From JAABTH01 sp964492615 (GTDB taxonomy: Bacteria; Bacillota; Dethiobacteria; DTU022), in the NCBI GenBank assembly GCA_964492615.1, contig CAZBKZ010000049.1, positions 1-16,844 on the forward strand: a stretch of DNA of 16,844 nt, in the 5' to 3' direction. The notes under the pieces are model-generated. The model saw only the letters and a program-made list of their open reading frames with translations. It did not search any database and had not been told where the DNA came from. The position numbers and the translations under genes were made by a program. Positions 1-7,402 of the stretch are shown here, piece after piece (within the stretch, counting starts at the first letter, position 1; each line of letters starts with the position of its first letter).

Positions 1-783
1 CGAAATCTTAGTTTGTTTAACATTAGCTTTTTCCTTTTTCAATGATTCCGCAAGCTGGTATGATTCTTTGACATTCATGTTCAATATATGTGACCGGAAG
101 GTGATCCGATCGATTAGGGCCGCGATTAGCAATTCGTTTTCAAATAGCTCCGTCCATCTTGAGAATTCCAGATTGGTGGTGATAATTACGCTGGCCCGCT
201 CCGATCTTTCTGAGATAACCTGAAAGAGCATTTCAGATTGATGGCGGTTAAAAGTCAAATAGCTTAATTCATCAATAATCAAAAGGTCTACATTGGCCAG
301 AGTTTTCTCCAGTTTCGAAAGACGATGAGCATTAATCGCTTCAGCCAGCTCATTAGCCAGATTCATGGCAGTGAAGAACCTGACGTTAAAGCCTAAATAG
401 CAGGCTTTCATCCCAAAGGCAATACTTAAGTGTGTTTTACCGGATCCGGAATTGCCAACCATGGCGATGTTCTGTCTTTTACTGATGAAATCACAAGACG
501 TCAGTTCATTAATCAAGGCCTTGGAAACATGCTTAAGCCTTTCGTATTCAAATTCTTCCATGGTTTTGTTGTAAGGGAAACGGGCTTTCTTTATTCTTCT
601 TTGTTGCCCTGCTTCCTGACGCTGTCTGAGCTCAATTTTCATTAGCTCTAAAAGAAACTGGTCATAGCCTTCTCCGGGGCCGAGCTGCCTGATTACCTGT
701 TCATAGCCTGGAAAGGTGGGCACTCTTAACTGCTTGGCATACAGGCGGATTGTCTCCTGGACCGGGTCGATTCGTTCACTCAT
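1..783 (-). CDS. istB: IS21-family helper ATPase IstB (3' end cut by window edge)
   Basis: IstB is the AAA+ ATP-binding helper that works with the IstA transposase in target selection and transposition. The minus frame is open for 261 codons from the ATG at 783 to base 1 with no stop, so the C-terminus lies outside the window; family members are about 250-265 residues, so little is missing. Visible motifs are a Walker A GNSGSGKT at residues 110-117, a Walker B DLLIIDE at 166-172, and a sensor-like ITTN near 201-204. The start codon overlaps the istA stop (ATGA, bases 783-780), the arrangement expected for IS21 translational coupling. No frameshift is seen in the visible part, so the gene looks functional. 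Confidence 0.93.
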   Translation of the reverse strand, partial: MSERIDPVQETIRLYAKQLRVPTFPGYEQVIRQLGPGEGYDQFLLELMKIELRQRQEAGQQRRIKKARFPYNKTMEEFEYERLKHVSKALINELTSCDFISKRQNIAMVGNSGSGKTHLSIAFGMKACYLGFNVRFFTAMNLANELAEAINAHRLSKLEKTLANVDLLIIDELSYLTFNRHQSEMLFQVISERSERASVIITTNLEFSRWTELFENELLIAALIDRITFRSHILNMNVKESYQLAESLKKEKANVKQTKIS

Positions 784-2249
784 AAGGCGACCTCCTGCAG
801 CAGAAGCGCATCATAGCTGTCAAACGTTGGTTTTGGTACCTTAACCTCAGAGTGGACATCAATCTTAGGTTTCTCACTTACCGGAACCAGGTAGGCTTCA
901 ATCCGGGCAATACTTAAGTTCTGAGCCGGGATATTTTCCAGTATTCTCATTACTTCTTCCTGACCGTAATCGACACAGAGACGAAGGAGTTTGACCATTT
1001 CCCGTGGGCCGGATAGCCTTCTTCCTGCACTGAGTATTTTTTGGCTGATATTTTCTTTAACCGGCCGGGCATTAAAAACACTGCGGGGGCGCTTTTCAAT
1101 TAGATCGAGATAGTGTTCAAGCTGGTATTTGGTTTTACCCCGCTCATAGCAGCGAACATAACGGGCGATCTCACTACCACGGTGGTAGATGACAATTTCA
1201 TTGCCGTAGCCTTTAACGGCAACTTCTTTACCGGCATAAATGACCGGAACAGAGTAGTTGTTGTAGTCGAACCGGACGGTTGAATAAGTGCTGACAGAGT
1301 TGGTAAGCGTACGGCTTGAGTCAAAGCGGTAGGGTGGTAACTTGGTCATTGCTGCTTTTGCTACCAGGGCCATCTGGCCAACAGTTTGTTCACGACCACT
1401 GATCCGGTGGGTGCGGTAGGCAAGGCATCTTTTAATCAGTTCGGCATTTAACTGGGCGATGCTTTCAACACGAGGTATGGGTACAAAGATATTGCGCCTG
1501 GCCCAGCCAACCAGCCCCTCAACCAGGCCTTTTTCATACCCGGCAGAGATATTGCAAAAGTCACAGCCAAAGGCATAGTGCGCAGCTAAAGCTTTGTAGC
1601 GGTCCTGAATTTTAGCATGAGCGCCAAAGCCTTCTTTTACCGCTACTTTGGCCTTGTCAAAGATCATGCGCTTGGCAGCCCCGCCGAAGAATTCCATCCC
1701 TTCAATTTGGGCTTCCAAAAAGCTTTCCTGGTTCGGGCGGAAGAATGCTTTAACAAAGATATCAGCGCTGTAGCATTCCCGCATGCAAAAGATATGCAGT
1801 TTTATCTTTATACCGTCTAAGTATATGGTTACTTCTCCCCAGTCAATTTGGTAAGCCTCGCCGGGCTCAAAAGAAAGGGGAATGTATACTTTGCTCTGTT
1901 TGTTTTTTAGTTCAGCGACTATCTCGCGGACTGTCGATTCTCCGCCGCTAAAGTTAAGCTCAGCTATTAGCCGGTCATAGATTCTTTTGGCTGTGTGGCT
2001 CTGTTTTTTAATATTCTCTAACTCATCTTCTGTGAGACAGGTTGTGATAAATTCAACTATTTCTGCGGTGATTACATATTTCGTTCTGCCGCTTACACCT
2101 TGGCGTTGCCAGGGAACCTGATCTCCTGAATAGTATTTTTTAACTGTGTTTCTTGATACGCCAAGTCTTTTGGCAATTGCTCTTTGTGAAAGCTTTTCAT
2201 GTTCATTTAAATTACGGATCTCTTGGTAAAGGTCCACTTCTATTGTCAC
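780..2249 (-). CDS. istA: IS21-family DDE transposase IstA
   Basis: A 489-residue transposase that catalyses strand cleavage and transfer for the insertion sequence. An N-terminal helix-turn-helix (residues about 21-40, around QRAIAKRLGVSRNTVKKYY) should bind the element ends. The rve-type RNase H catalytic core follows. The likely acidic triad is D136 (in YQIDWGE), D198 (in MIFDKAKVAV) and E244 (in KGLVEGLVGWARRN). The usual Asn after the second Asp is Lys here, a small deviation from the common DN pattern. The start is GTG at 2249, preceded by AGGGG 8-13 bases upstream. The stop overlaps the istB ATG by 4 bases. Length is normal for IS21 IstA and the frame is unbroken, so the element may still be active. 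Confidence 0.93.
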   Translation of the reverse strand: MTIEVDLYQEIRNLNEHEKLSQRAIAKRLGVSRNTVKKYYSGDQVPWQRQGVSGRTKYVITAEIVEFITTCLTEDELENIKKQSHTAKRIYDRLIAELNFSGGESTVREIVAELKNKQSKVYIPLSFEPGEAYQIDWGEVTIYLDGIKIKLHIFCMRECYSADIFVKAFFRPNQESFLEAQIEGMEFFGGAAKRMIFDKAKVAVKEGFGAHAKIQDRYKALAAHYAFGCDFCNISAGYEKGLVEGLVGWARRNIFVPIPRVESIAQLNAELIKRCLAYRTHRISGREQTVGQMALVAKAAMTKLPPYRFDSSRTLTNSVSTYSTVRFDYNNYSVPVIYAGKEVAVKGYGNEIVIYHRGSEIARYVRCYERGKTKYQLEHYLDLIEKRPRSVFNARPVKENISQKILSAGRRLSGPREMVKLLRLCVDYGQEEVMRILENIPAQNLSIARIEAYLVPVSEKPKIDVHSEVKVPKPTFDSYDALLLQEVAL

Positions 2250-2310
2250 CTTCTCACCCCTGTCTAGCCATTTTAGTTGACTCTTATGACTATACAGGTT
2301 ATTTTTGGAA

Positions 2311-2376
2311 GTGGATCACTTTTTTCCTGGCGTTTCACTTAAAAATGAATCACTTTTATTGTAGCGTTTATAAAAG
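2311..2376. repeat. Two tandem terminal repeats of the IS21 element, 34-base period
   Basis: Two imperfect direct copies share TGRATCACTTTTWT followed by GCGTTT. The TGRATCACTTTTWT block starts at 2312 and again at 2346. The GCGTTT block starts at 2330 and again at 2364. The offset is 34 bases for both blocks, roughly three helical turns, so the copies present the same face of the DNA. IS21 elements are known to carry several such internal repeats near their ends as transposase-binding sites. An inverted AGTGATT at 2383-2389 mirrors AATCACT at 2348-2354 and may belong to the outer end. Confidence 0.75.
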
Positions 2377-2391
2377 TATCTGAGTGATTTA

Positions 2392-4212
2392 TTAATAGTA
2401 AGTTTTTATTGATGTAAATGGTTCAAGCTTGAAAAGAACCTTAATCAATCCGGGATCAAACTGACTACCGGCACATCTAAGGAATTCAGCAGCTACTTCA
2501 GAAGGTTCCATTGATTTTTTATAAGGGCGGCCATTAGTCATAACCTCAAAAGCATCAGCAATGGCGGTTATCCTGGCCAGGAGAGGGATTTCAGTCCCTT
2601 TTAAACCCCTGGGATAACCATTTCCGTCCCAGCGTTCATGGTGAGCGAGAATATCATCTGCTACATGAGCAAACTCTTCTGTTGCCCTGGCTATGCGGGA
2701 ACCTATTTCCGGATGTTTTTTGATTTCTTTCCATTCATCAGCATTTAACTGGTTTCTGCTGCTTAATATCTTCTCAGAAACATTAATTTTTCCGATATCG
2801 TGCAGGGTGATCAGCAGGTGCAGCCGGTTCATTTCAGCATCTGACAAACTGATTTCTTCACCCATTTGATGGGCGATATCCTGCATACGCCTGGTGTGTG
2901 CTTCTGTCTCGAAGCTTTTAGCTTCCAGCGTTTTGAGGAGCGCTTTTAAGACTGTATTCTTGGTGCTGCGGCTTTCAGTAAGCTTTTGTTTATACATATT
3001 GTTTTCGGCATTACGTATTGTTTCAATCAGCTTTTCAGTATCATTCTCTCTACAGGCAACACCGAGGGCCATAGATATTGGAATTTCTTCGACTGTTGCT
3101 TCCCTAAAGCTTGAAGATATGCGTTTGCATACTAACCAGGCATCATCGGCAGAAGTCTCCGGTAAAAGAATAACAAATTCATCTCCTCCCCAGCGGGCAA
3201 TTGCATCCTCAAGTCGACAGTTATTTTTAAGGATGCCCGCAGCTTCGATTAGCATTTCATCTCCGCGGGCATGGCCATAAGTATCATTAACAAGTTTCAG
3301 GCCGTTTAAATCGGCCATAATAACACTTACCGGAAATATGTTTTCTGATTCAATCCTCCTGGCTTCCTCGTCAAGATAGTTACGATTATAGAGGCCGGTA
3401 AGGTTGTCGTGATGACTTGCGAAAAGTATTTTTTCTTCATTATTTTTACGTTCAGTTATATCAGAATGAGTCCCAAACATCATAAGCGGTTCCCCTTCGG
3501 GGGTATAGGTCATAACTTTTCCCCTGTCATGGACCCAGATCCAGTGGCCTTTCTTATGCTTCATCCGGCATTCCATATCGTAGTAAGGAAGTTCTCCGGC
3601 TATATGTTTTTCGATTAGGGCATAAGATTTTTTTAAATCATCAGGATGGGCCAGTGTATCAAAAACATGATTTTTCATATGTTCAAGCTCATCCAGAGAA
3701 TAACCGACTATATCGGCCCAGGTCTGGTTATAAACAGCTTCACCGCTTTGAAGATTAAATTCCCAGGTTCCTACATGCGAACCCTCTATAATACTTTGCA
3801 GACGCCATTTTTGAGCCTGCAGCTTTTGTTCATTTTCTTTCTGAATGGTTATATCTGAATAAATACCGTAAGCGCCTACAACTTTGTTTTCAACTATTAT
3901 CGGGATGCCTTTAATTAAAACATGTAAAGGCTCACCGCTTTTGGTGTACCTTATTCCCTCTTGATGGATATTTTCTCCGCTGATTACTCTTTTAGTCATG
4001 TAGCGGTCGGATGAATTATTCTTACCTTTATCCATAACATCATCAAGGGTAAGACCTTTAATTTCTTCAAGGCTATAGCCGAAAAGCCCGGCAAAGGATT
4101 TATTTATATCTACAATTCTGTATTCTGAATCCATACAGGCGATAGCATCTATAGAATTATTGAATAGGGCTTCCAGAAAAATGTTTTGATCCAGGTCTTG
4201 CTTGTTTTTCAT
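2392..4212 (-). CDS. PAS-PAS-GGDEF-HD-GYP cyclic-di-GMP signalling protein
   Basis: A cytoplasmic sensor of 606 residues that could both make and break cyclic di-GMP. Domains in order are PAS (about 8-122), PAS_3-like (about 141-256), GGDEF diguanylate cyclase (about 262-416) and HD-GYP phosphodiesterase (about 420-596). The GGDEF motif is exact (342-346). An inhibitory I-site RLED (333-336) lies five residues before it. The HD-GYP part keeps HDIGKI (471-476) and HHERWDGNGYP (ending at 534). No transmembrane helix is seen, so the signal is probably intracellular and read by the PAS domains. The ATG at 4212 is chosen because GGAGGT ends 4 bases upstream. A TTG at 4224 would start inside that ribosome site. 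The stop lies at the edge of the IS21 element. Confidence 0.92.
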   Translation of the reverse strand: MKNKQDLDQNIFLEALFNNSIDAIACMDSEYRIVDINKSFAGLFGYSLEEIKGLTLDDVMDKGKNNSSDRYMTKRVISGENIHQEGIRYTKSGEPLHVLIKGIPIIVENKVVGAYGIYSDITIQKENEQKLQAQKWRLQSIIEGSHVGTWEFNLQSGEAVYNQTWADIVGYSLDELEHMKNHVFDTLAHPDDLKKSYALIEKHIAGELPYYDMECRMKHKKGHWIWVHDRGKVMTYTPEGEPLMMFGTHSDITERKNNEEKILFASHHDNLTGLYNRNYLDEEARRIESENIFPVSVIMADLNGLKLVNDTYGHARGDEMLIEAAGILKNNCRLEDAIARWGGDEFVILLPETSADDAWLVCKRISSSFREATVEEIPISMALGVACRENDTEKLIETIRNAENNMYKQKLTESRSTKNTVLKALLKTLEAKSFETEAHTRRMQDIAHQMGEEISLSDAEMNRLHLLITLHDIGKINVSEKILSSRNQLNADEWKEIKKHPEIGSRIARATEEFAHVADDILAHHERWDGNGYPRGLKGTEIPLLARITAIADAFEVMTNGRPYKKSMEPSEVAAEFLRCAGSQFDPGLIKVLFKLEPFTSIKTYY

Positions 4213-4309
4213 GTTGACCTCCAACGCAATAACTTTAAAAATAATAACATGTTAAAGCGCTGCAGGCAAAGTTTATAAACTTCGCAGGGAAGGGTTTTAA
4301 AGGATCTTG

Positions 4310-4324
4310 TAGAAATATTTTCTA
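4310..4324. repeat. Short dyad in the divergent HD-GYP/MORN intergenic gap
   Basis: TAGAAA (4310-4315) and TTTCTA (4319-4324) form a perfect 6-base inverted repeat around TAT. The 161-base gap between the two divergent starts also holds the self-complementary AAAGATCTTT just downstream. Both are AT-rich and could be operator-like, but short dyads in AT-rich DNA arise by chance. No confident promoter hexamers were found for either gene. Confidence 0.3.
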
Positions 4325-4373
4325 AAGAAATTAATATTCTGTAAAAAAGATCTTTGAAGAATAAGGGGAAAGA

Positions 4374-5069
4374 ATGGGGGATGATCAGATGAACAAGGAA
4401 AGTATCAACTATCCTGATGGTAGTAAATACAAAGGGGAAACCTGGGACGGTAAAAGGCACGGGCAGGGAGTATGGCAGAGACCCGATGGAACAAGGTATG
4501 CAGGGGAATGGAAAAATGATCGGCCTGATGGACAGGGTACAATATCCTGGCCGGATGGTAAAAAGTATGTTGGTCAATGGAAGAATGGTAAGAGGCATGG
4601 GCAGGGGGCAGAAATATACCCCGATGGAAAAATGATTGAAGGTGAATGGGAAGCAGGAATAATGGCCCGTGAAATAACAACGGATAGCCAACCGGTATTC
4701 GATAAGAGAGCCCAGGGCCAGCCCGGTTCGCGTGGTGAAAACAAGGTTAATTTTCAGGCTGAAGGAAAAAGTTTTTTTGCATCTCTTTTCGATATTAACA
4801 TGAAGGAAATGGTAACGCCTAAGATTATTCGGGTTATCTATGTGATCGGAATTATTTTAATTGGTCTGGGTGCGCTGGGGGCTATTCTTTCTGCAATCCT
4901 GGCAGTTGGCACAACAGGAGCAGGAGCATTACTTGCTGCTATTATAGTTGTTCCTCTTGCATCCCTGCTTGGTGTTATTTTCCTGCGTATATACCTGGAA
5001 ATTATCATCCTGCTTTTTAATATATATGATCAACTGAAAGATATTAAATCATTTTTGTTGAAAAAATAA
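4374..5069 (+). CDS. MORN-repeat protein with C-terminal DUF4282-like membrane domain
   Basis: A 231-residue protein of unknown function. Three clear MORN repeats lie at about 13-36, 37-59 and 60-82, each with a PDG-xx-YxGxW core and HGQG or DGQG. A partial fourth repeat (83-95) follows. MORN repeats form a beta hairpin array implicated in lipid or protein binding. After a polar linker (100-130), residues 133-225 match the DUF4282 pattern: FFASLFD then TPKIIRVIYVIGIILIG, a helix at about 153-176, a second at 183-212, and a short charged tail. This predicts a small membrane protein with the MORN array facing the cytoplasm. The ATG at 4374 has AAGGGGAA 3 bases upstream. The ATG at 4389 with GGGGGA is an equally possible start. 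It is divergent from the c-di-GMP gene and 33 bases before the URO-D gene. Confidence 0.85.
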   Translation: MGDDQMNKESINYPDGSKYKGETWDGKRHGQGVWQRPDGTRYAGEWKNDRPDGQGTISWPDGKKYVGQWKNGKRHGQGAEIYPDGKMIEGEWEAGIMAREITTDSQPVFDKRAQGQPGSRGENKVNFQAEGKSFFASLFDINMKEMVTPKIIRVIYVIGIILIGLGALGAILSAILAVGTTGAGALLAAIIVVPLASLLGVIFLRIYLEIIILLFNIYDQLKDIKSFLLKK

Positions 5070-5102
5070 AAATACAAGTCTGCCGGTAAAGGAATTGAGA
5101 AC

Positions 5103-6362
5103 ATGAAAGAAGGAATAACTCCAAGGTCCAGGGTTCGGGCAGCATTGGATCATACAGAGCCGGATAGGGTACCTATAGATTTTAGCGCTACTCATAATAG
5201 TGGGATCAATGTAATTGCTTATAATGCTTTAAAAAAACAACTGGGGATTGATAGTGTTACTTATATGCGTGATCCAATCCCAATGCTGGCATCTCCAGAT
5301 CTTGAGCATCACCTGCCAATCCTCCGGCTAATGGGTGGTGATTTGTTACCCCTGCCCCGGCACATGGTTTTTGGTGTCCCTGTGGAAGACTGGAAAGAGT
5401 GGAAATTAAAAGATGGTTCCACCTGCCTGGTGCCCGGGGGGTTCCAGCCTACTGTTAAAGCAGATGGCTCCCAGGAAATGATTCTCCTGAATGGACTGGC
5501 TGTGCTGTCAATGCCTCAGAGGGGTCACCATTTTAACTTGACCAGCCGGCCTCTTGAAGCTATTGATAAATTGTCCCAGCTGGAAAACATAATCCCTTTT
5601 CTCAGGCAAAGTGGCGCTTTCTCTATCAGTGATGAAGAACTGCTGGTTCTGGAGAAAAGAGCTAAAATTCTATACAACCAGACAGATTATGCCCTGGTTG
5701 GAACAGGAGGCCCCCTCTTTTTTTCGCTTTACCAGGTTGGGCAGGAGTTATTTGGCTATGAAAAGTTTTTTACTCTGCTTGCTTCTGAACCTGATTTAAT
5801 GCATTGCTGGTTTGATTTCTTGGCCACAGCCTGTATTGAAAGGCTTGGTAAATATCTGGCAGTTCTTGGATCTTACCTTGATGTAATCATGATGGGAGAT
5901 GATTATGGTTTCCAAAATATGCTCCAGATTTCTCCGCAGATGTTTCGAAAAATGATCAAGCCTTACCTGGAGAAGGTTTGCCGGTCGGTTAAAGAGTTTT
6001 CTCCCCATATAAAAATTCTTTTACACTCCTGCGGAGCGGTTAGTCCGATTATCCCCGATTTTATCGATTCCGGTATTGATGCGCTAAACCCGGTTCAAAT
6101 TACAGCATCAGGCATGGATCCGGCCTGGCTTAAAAAAGAGTTTGGGCATGAAATAGCTTTCTGGGGTGGGGGAGTTAGAACACAAAGTACTCTTGTGCGG
6201 GGCTCAGTTGCCGATGTCGCAGCCGAAGTGAAAGAACTGATGGAAATATTTAAACCGGGAGGAGGCTATATATTTTGCCCTATTCATGATTTGCAGGAGG
6301 AAGTTCCCCCGGAAAAAATCATAGCTATATACGAAACTGCGAAAAAATATGCCTGGTACTAG
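5103..6362 (+). CDS. Uroporphyrinogen decarboxylase (URO-D) family protein, MtaA-like
   Basis: A 419-residue soluble protein of the URO-D superfamily, which includes heme-pathway HemE and the methyltransferases MtaA, MtbA and CmuA. The opening TPRSRVRAALDHTEPDRVPID is the usual family N-terminus. It is longer than HemE (about 350) and keeps the zinc-type pattern HxC...C: H308 and C310 in LLHSCG, and C392 in FCPIHDLQ. In methylcobamide methyltransferases these residues bind zinc and activate the thiol acceptor. That favours a corrinoid-dependent methyltransferase or related activity over heme synthesis. No corrinoid protein gene or heme gene adjoins it, so the substrate is unknown. AAAGGA 9 bases before the ATG supports the start. 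It ends 11 bases before the convergent MDR gene. Confidence 0.85.
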   Translation: MKEGITPRSRVRAALDHTEPDRVPIDFSATHNSGINVIAYNALKKQLGIDSVTYMRDPIPMLASPDLEHHLPILRLMGGDLLPLPRHMVFGVPVEDWKEWKLKDGSTCLVPGGFQPTVKADGSQEMILLNGLAVLSMPQRGHHFNLTSRPLEAIDKLSQLENIIPFLRQSGAFSISDEELLVLEKRAKILYNQTDYALVGTGGPLFFSLYQVGQELFGYEKFFTLLASEPDLMHCWFDFLATACIERLGKYLAVLGSYLDVIMMGDDYGFQNMLQISPQMFRKMIKPYLEKVCRSVKEFSPHIKILLHSCGAVSPIIPDFIDSGIDALNPVQITASGMDPAWLKKEFGHEIAFWGGGVRTQSTLVRGSVADVAAEVKELMEIFKPGGGYIFCPIHDLQEEVPPEKIIAIYETAKKYAWY

Positions 6363-6373
6363 ACTGCAGCATT

Positions 6374-7378
6374 TTAAAAAGATACCATAATTTTGATCTG
6401 TCCGTCACCGGTTTTCTTAAAAGCTTCACCTGCTTTTTCGATCGGAATCAGGGATGTTATTAGCGGGGATAGGTCGATTGATCGGTTGACAATTAATTTC
6501 ACCGCTTCTTTGAACTCAGAGGAAGTTTTTCCGAATGAAGTGATCATATCAACTTCATGTGTTACCAGGCTTAAAAAACTCATTTCAACCGTTTGGGAGC
6601 ATATACCGGTTACTACTATATTTGATCCGGCTGTGCCCAGGTTACAGGCTTCCTGAATTGTCTCAGCTCTACCCGCACATTCAAAAATTATTTTGAACCC
6701 CTCACCGCCTGTTAACTGTTCAATAGCCTGACTGGTTGGCATATTTCCCGGATCGAAAGCTGCGGTTGACCCCAATGATTCTGCGTATGAACGGCGAATA
6801 TGGTTAGGTTCCATTACAAAAACTGTATTTACATCAGAATATTTTAAGAGCATAAGTATAATCAGGCCAACTGTCCCGCCACCAATGATCAGGACCCGAT
6901 CATTTGTATTAATTTTTACCCTTTTGATAGCATGAAGCCCTACACTTAAAGGTTCTGCCAGCGCAGCCTGGGGCAAATTATTTTTATAACCTAACCTGAC
7001 CAGGTTTTTTTCTGGTATTATTGCATATTCTGCCATGGCTCCATTTTCGGTTATTCCAAGCCTGCGCATATTGCGGCAGAGATTATCCCGGTTATCTCTA
7101 CAGCATATACAGGTACCGCAACTGATAATATTATTAGCTGTAACATAGTCGCCCACTTTCCACTGGTCACACTCAGAACCTGTAGAATAGACAATCCCGG
7201 AAAATTCATGGCCAATTGTTAAACTGGGATCCAGGTAACCACTTTCGAAGGCATGGAGATCAGAACCGCATATGCCACAGTATTTGATTTTGACCAGGAC
7301 TTCTCCCCTCCCCGGATGTGGCCGGGGTTTATCAACTACCTGTACACTGCCGGGACGGTTTATTACTAAAGCTTTCAA
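6374..7378 (-). CDS. Zinc-dependent MDR alcohol/polyol dehydrogenase (Tdh/sorbitol dehydrogenase-like)
   Basis: A 334-residue NAD(P)-dependent medium-chain dehydrogenase. Catalytic zinc ligands are C37 (in CGICGSDLH) with H57 and E58 (GHEF). The structural zinc site has four cysteines at 87, 90, 93 and 101. The Rossmann fold shows VLIIGGGTVGL around 162-172. The overall pattern is that of threonine, sorbitol or butanediol dehydrogenases, so a secondary alcohol or polyol substrate is likely but not decidable. The start is TTG at 7378, with AAAGGTG 8 bases upstream; it gives the expected N-terminus MKALV. The gene begins 24 bases after the ESS transporter stop on the same strand, so the two are probably co-transcribed and functionally linked. 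Confidence 0.9.
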   Translation of the reverse strand: MKALVINRPGSVQVVDKPRPHPGRGEVLVKIKYCGICGSDLHAFESGYLDPSLTIGHEFSGIVYSTGSECDQWKVGDYVTANNIISCGTCICCRDNRDNLCRNMRRLGITENGAMAEYAIIPEKNLVRLGYKNNLPQAALAEPLSVGLHAIKRVKINTNDRVLIIGGGTVGLIILMLLKYSDVNTVFVMEPNHIRRSYAESLGSTAAFDPGNMPTSQAIEQLTGGEGFKIIFECAGRAETIQEACNLGTAGSNIVVTGICSQTVEMSFLSLVTHEVDMITSFGKTSSEFKEAVKLIVNRSIDLSPLITSLIPIEKAGEAFKKTGDGQIKIMVSF

Positions 7379-7402
7379 TTTGTATGCACCTTTTTCGATT
7401 TT

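Larger units (their letters stand above)
1..2385 (-). mobile_element. IS21-family insertion sequence (left part outside window)
   Basis: An istA-istB pair in the IS21 order with overlapping stop/start, plus tandem direct repeats upstream of istA, define the element. The upstream terminus lies about 60-140 bases before istA. Its exact edge is not resolved, because the other end and the target duplication are outside the window; about 2376-2391 is the likely range. The boundary abuts the 3' end of the PAS-GGDEF-HD-GYP gene (stop at 2392-2394). Confidence 0.85.

Noticed and set aside
4213..4224. TTG start for the c-di-GMP protein
   Set aside because: The TTG is part of the TTGGAGGT ribosome site itself; the ATG 4 bases after that site is preferred.
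4209..4691. Open frame of 160 codons on the minus strand
   Set aside because: It is antisense to the MORN repeats and reads as a Pro/Phe-rich low-complexity shadow of their repeated codons.
6355..6380. Bidirectional terminator between the URO-D and MDR genes
   Set aside because: The 11-base gap has no stem with GC-rich arms and a T-run.
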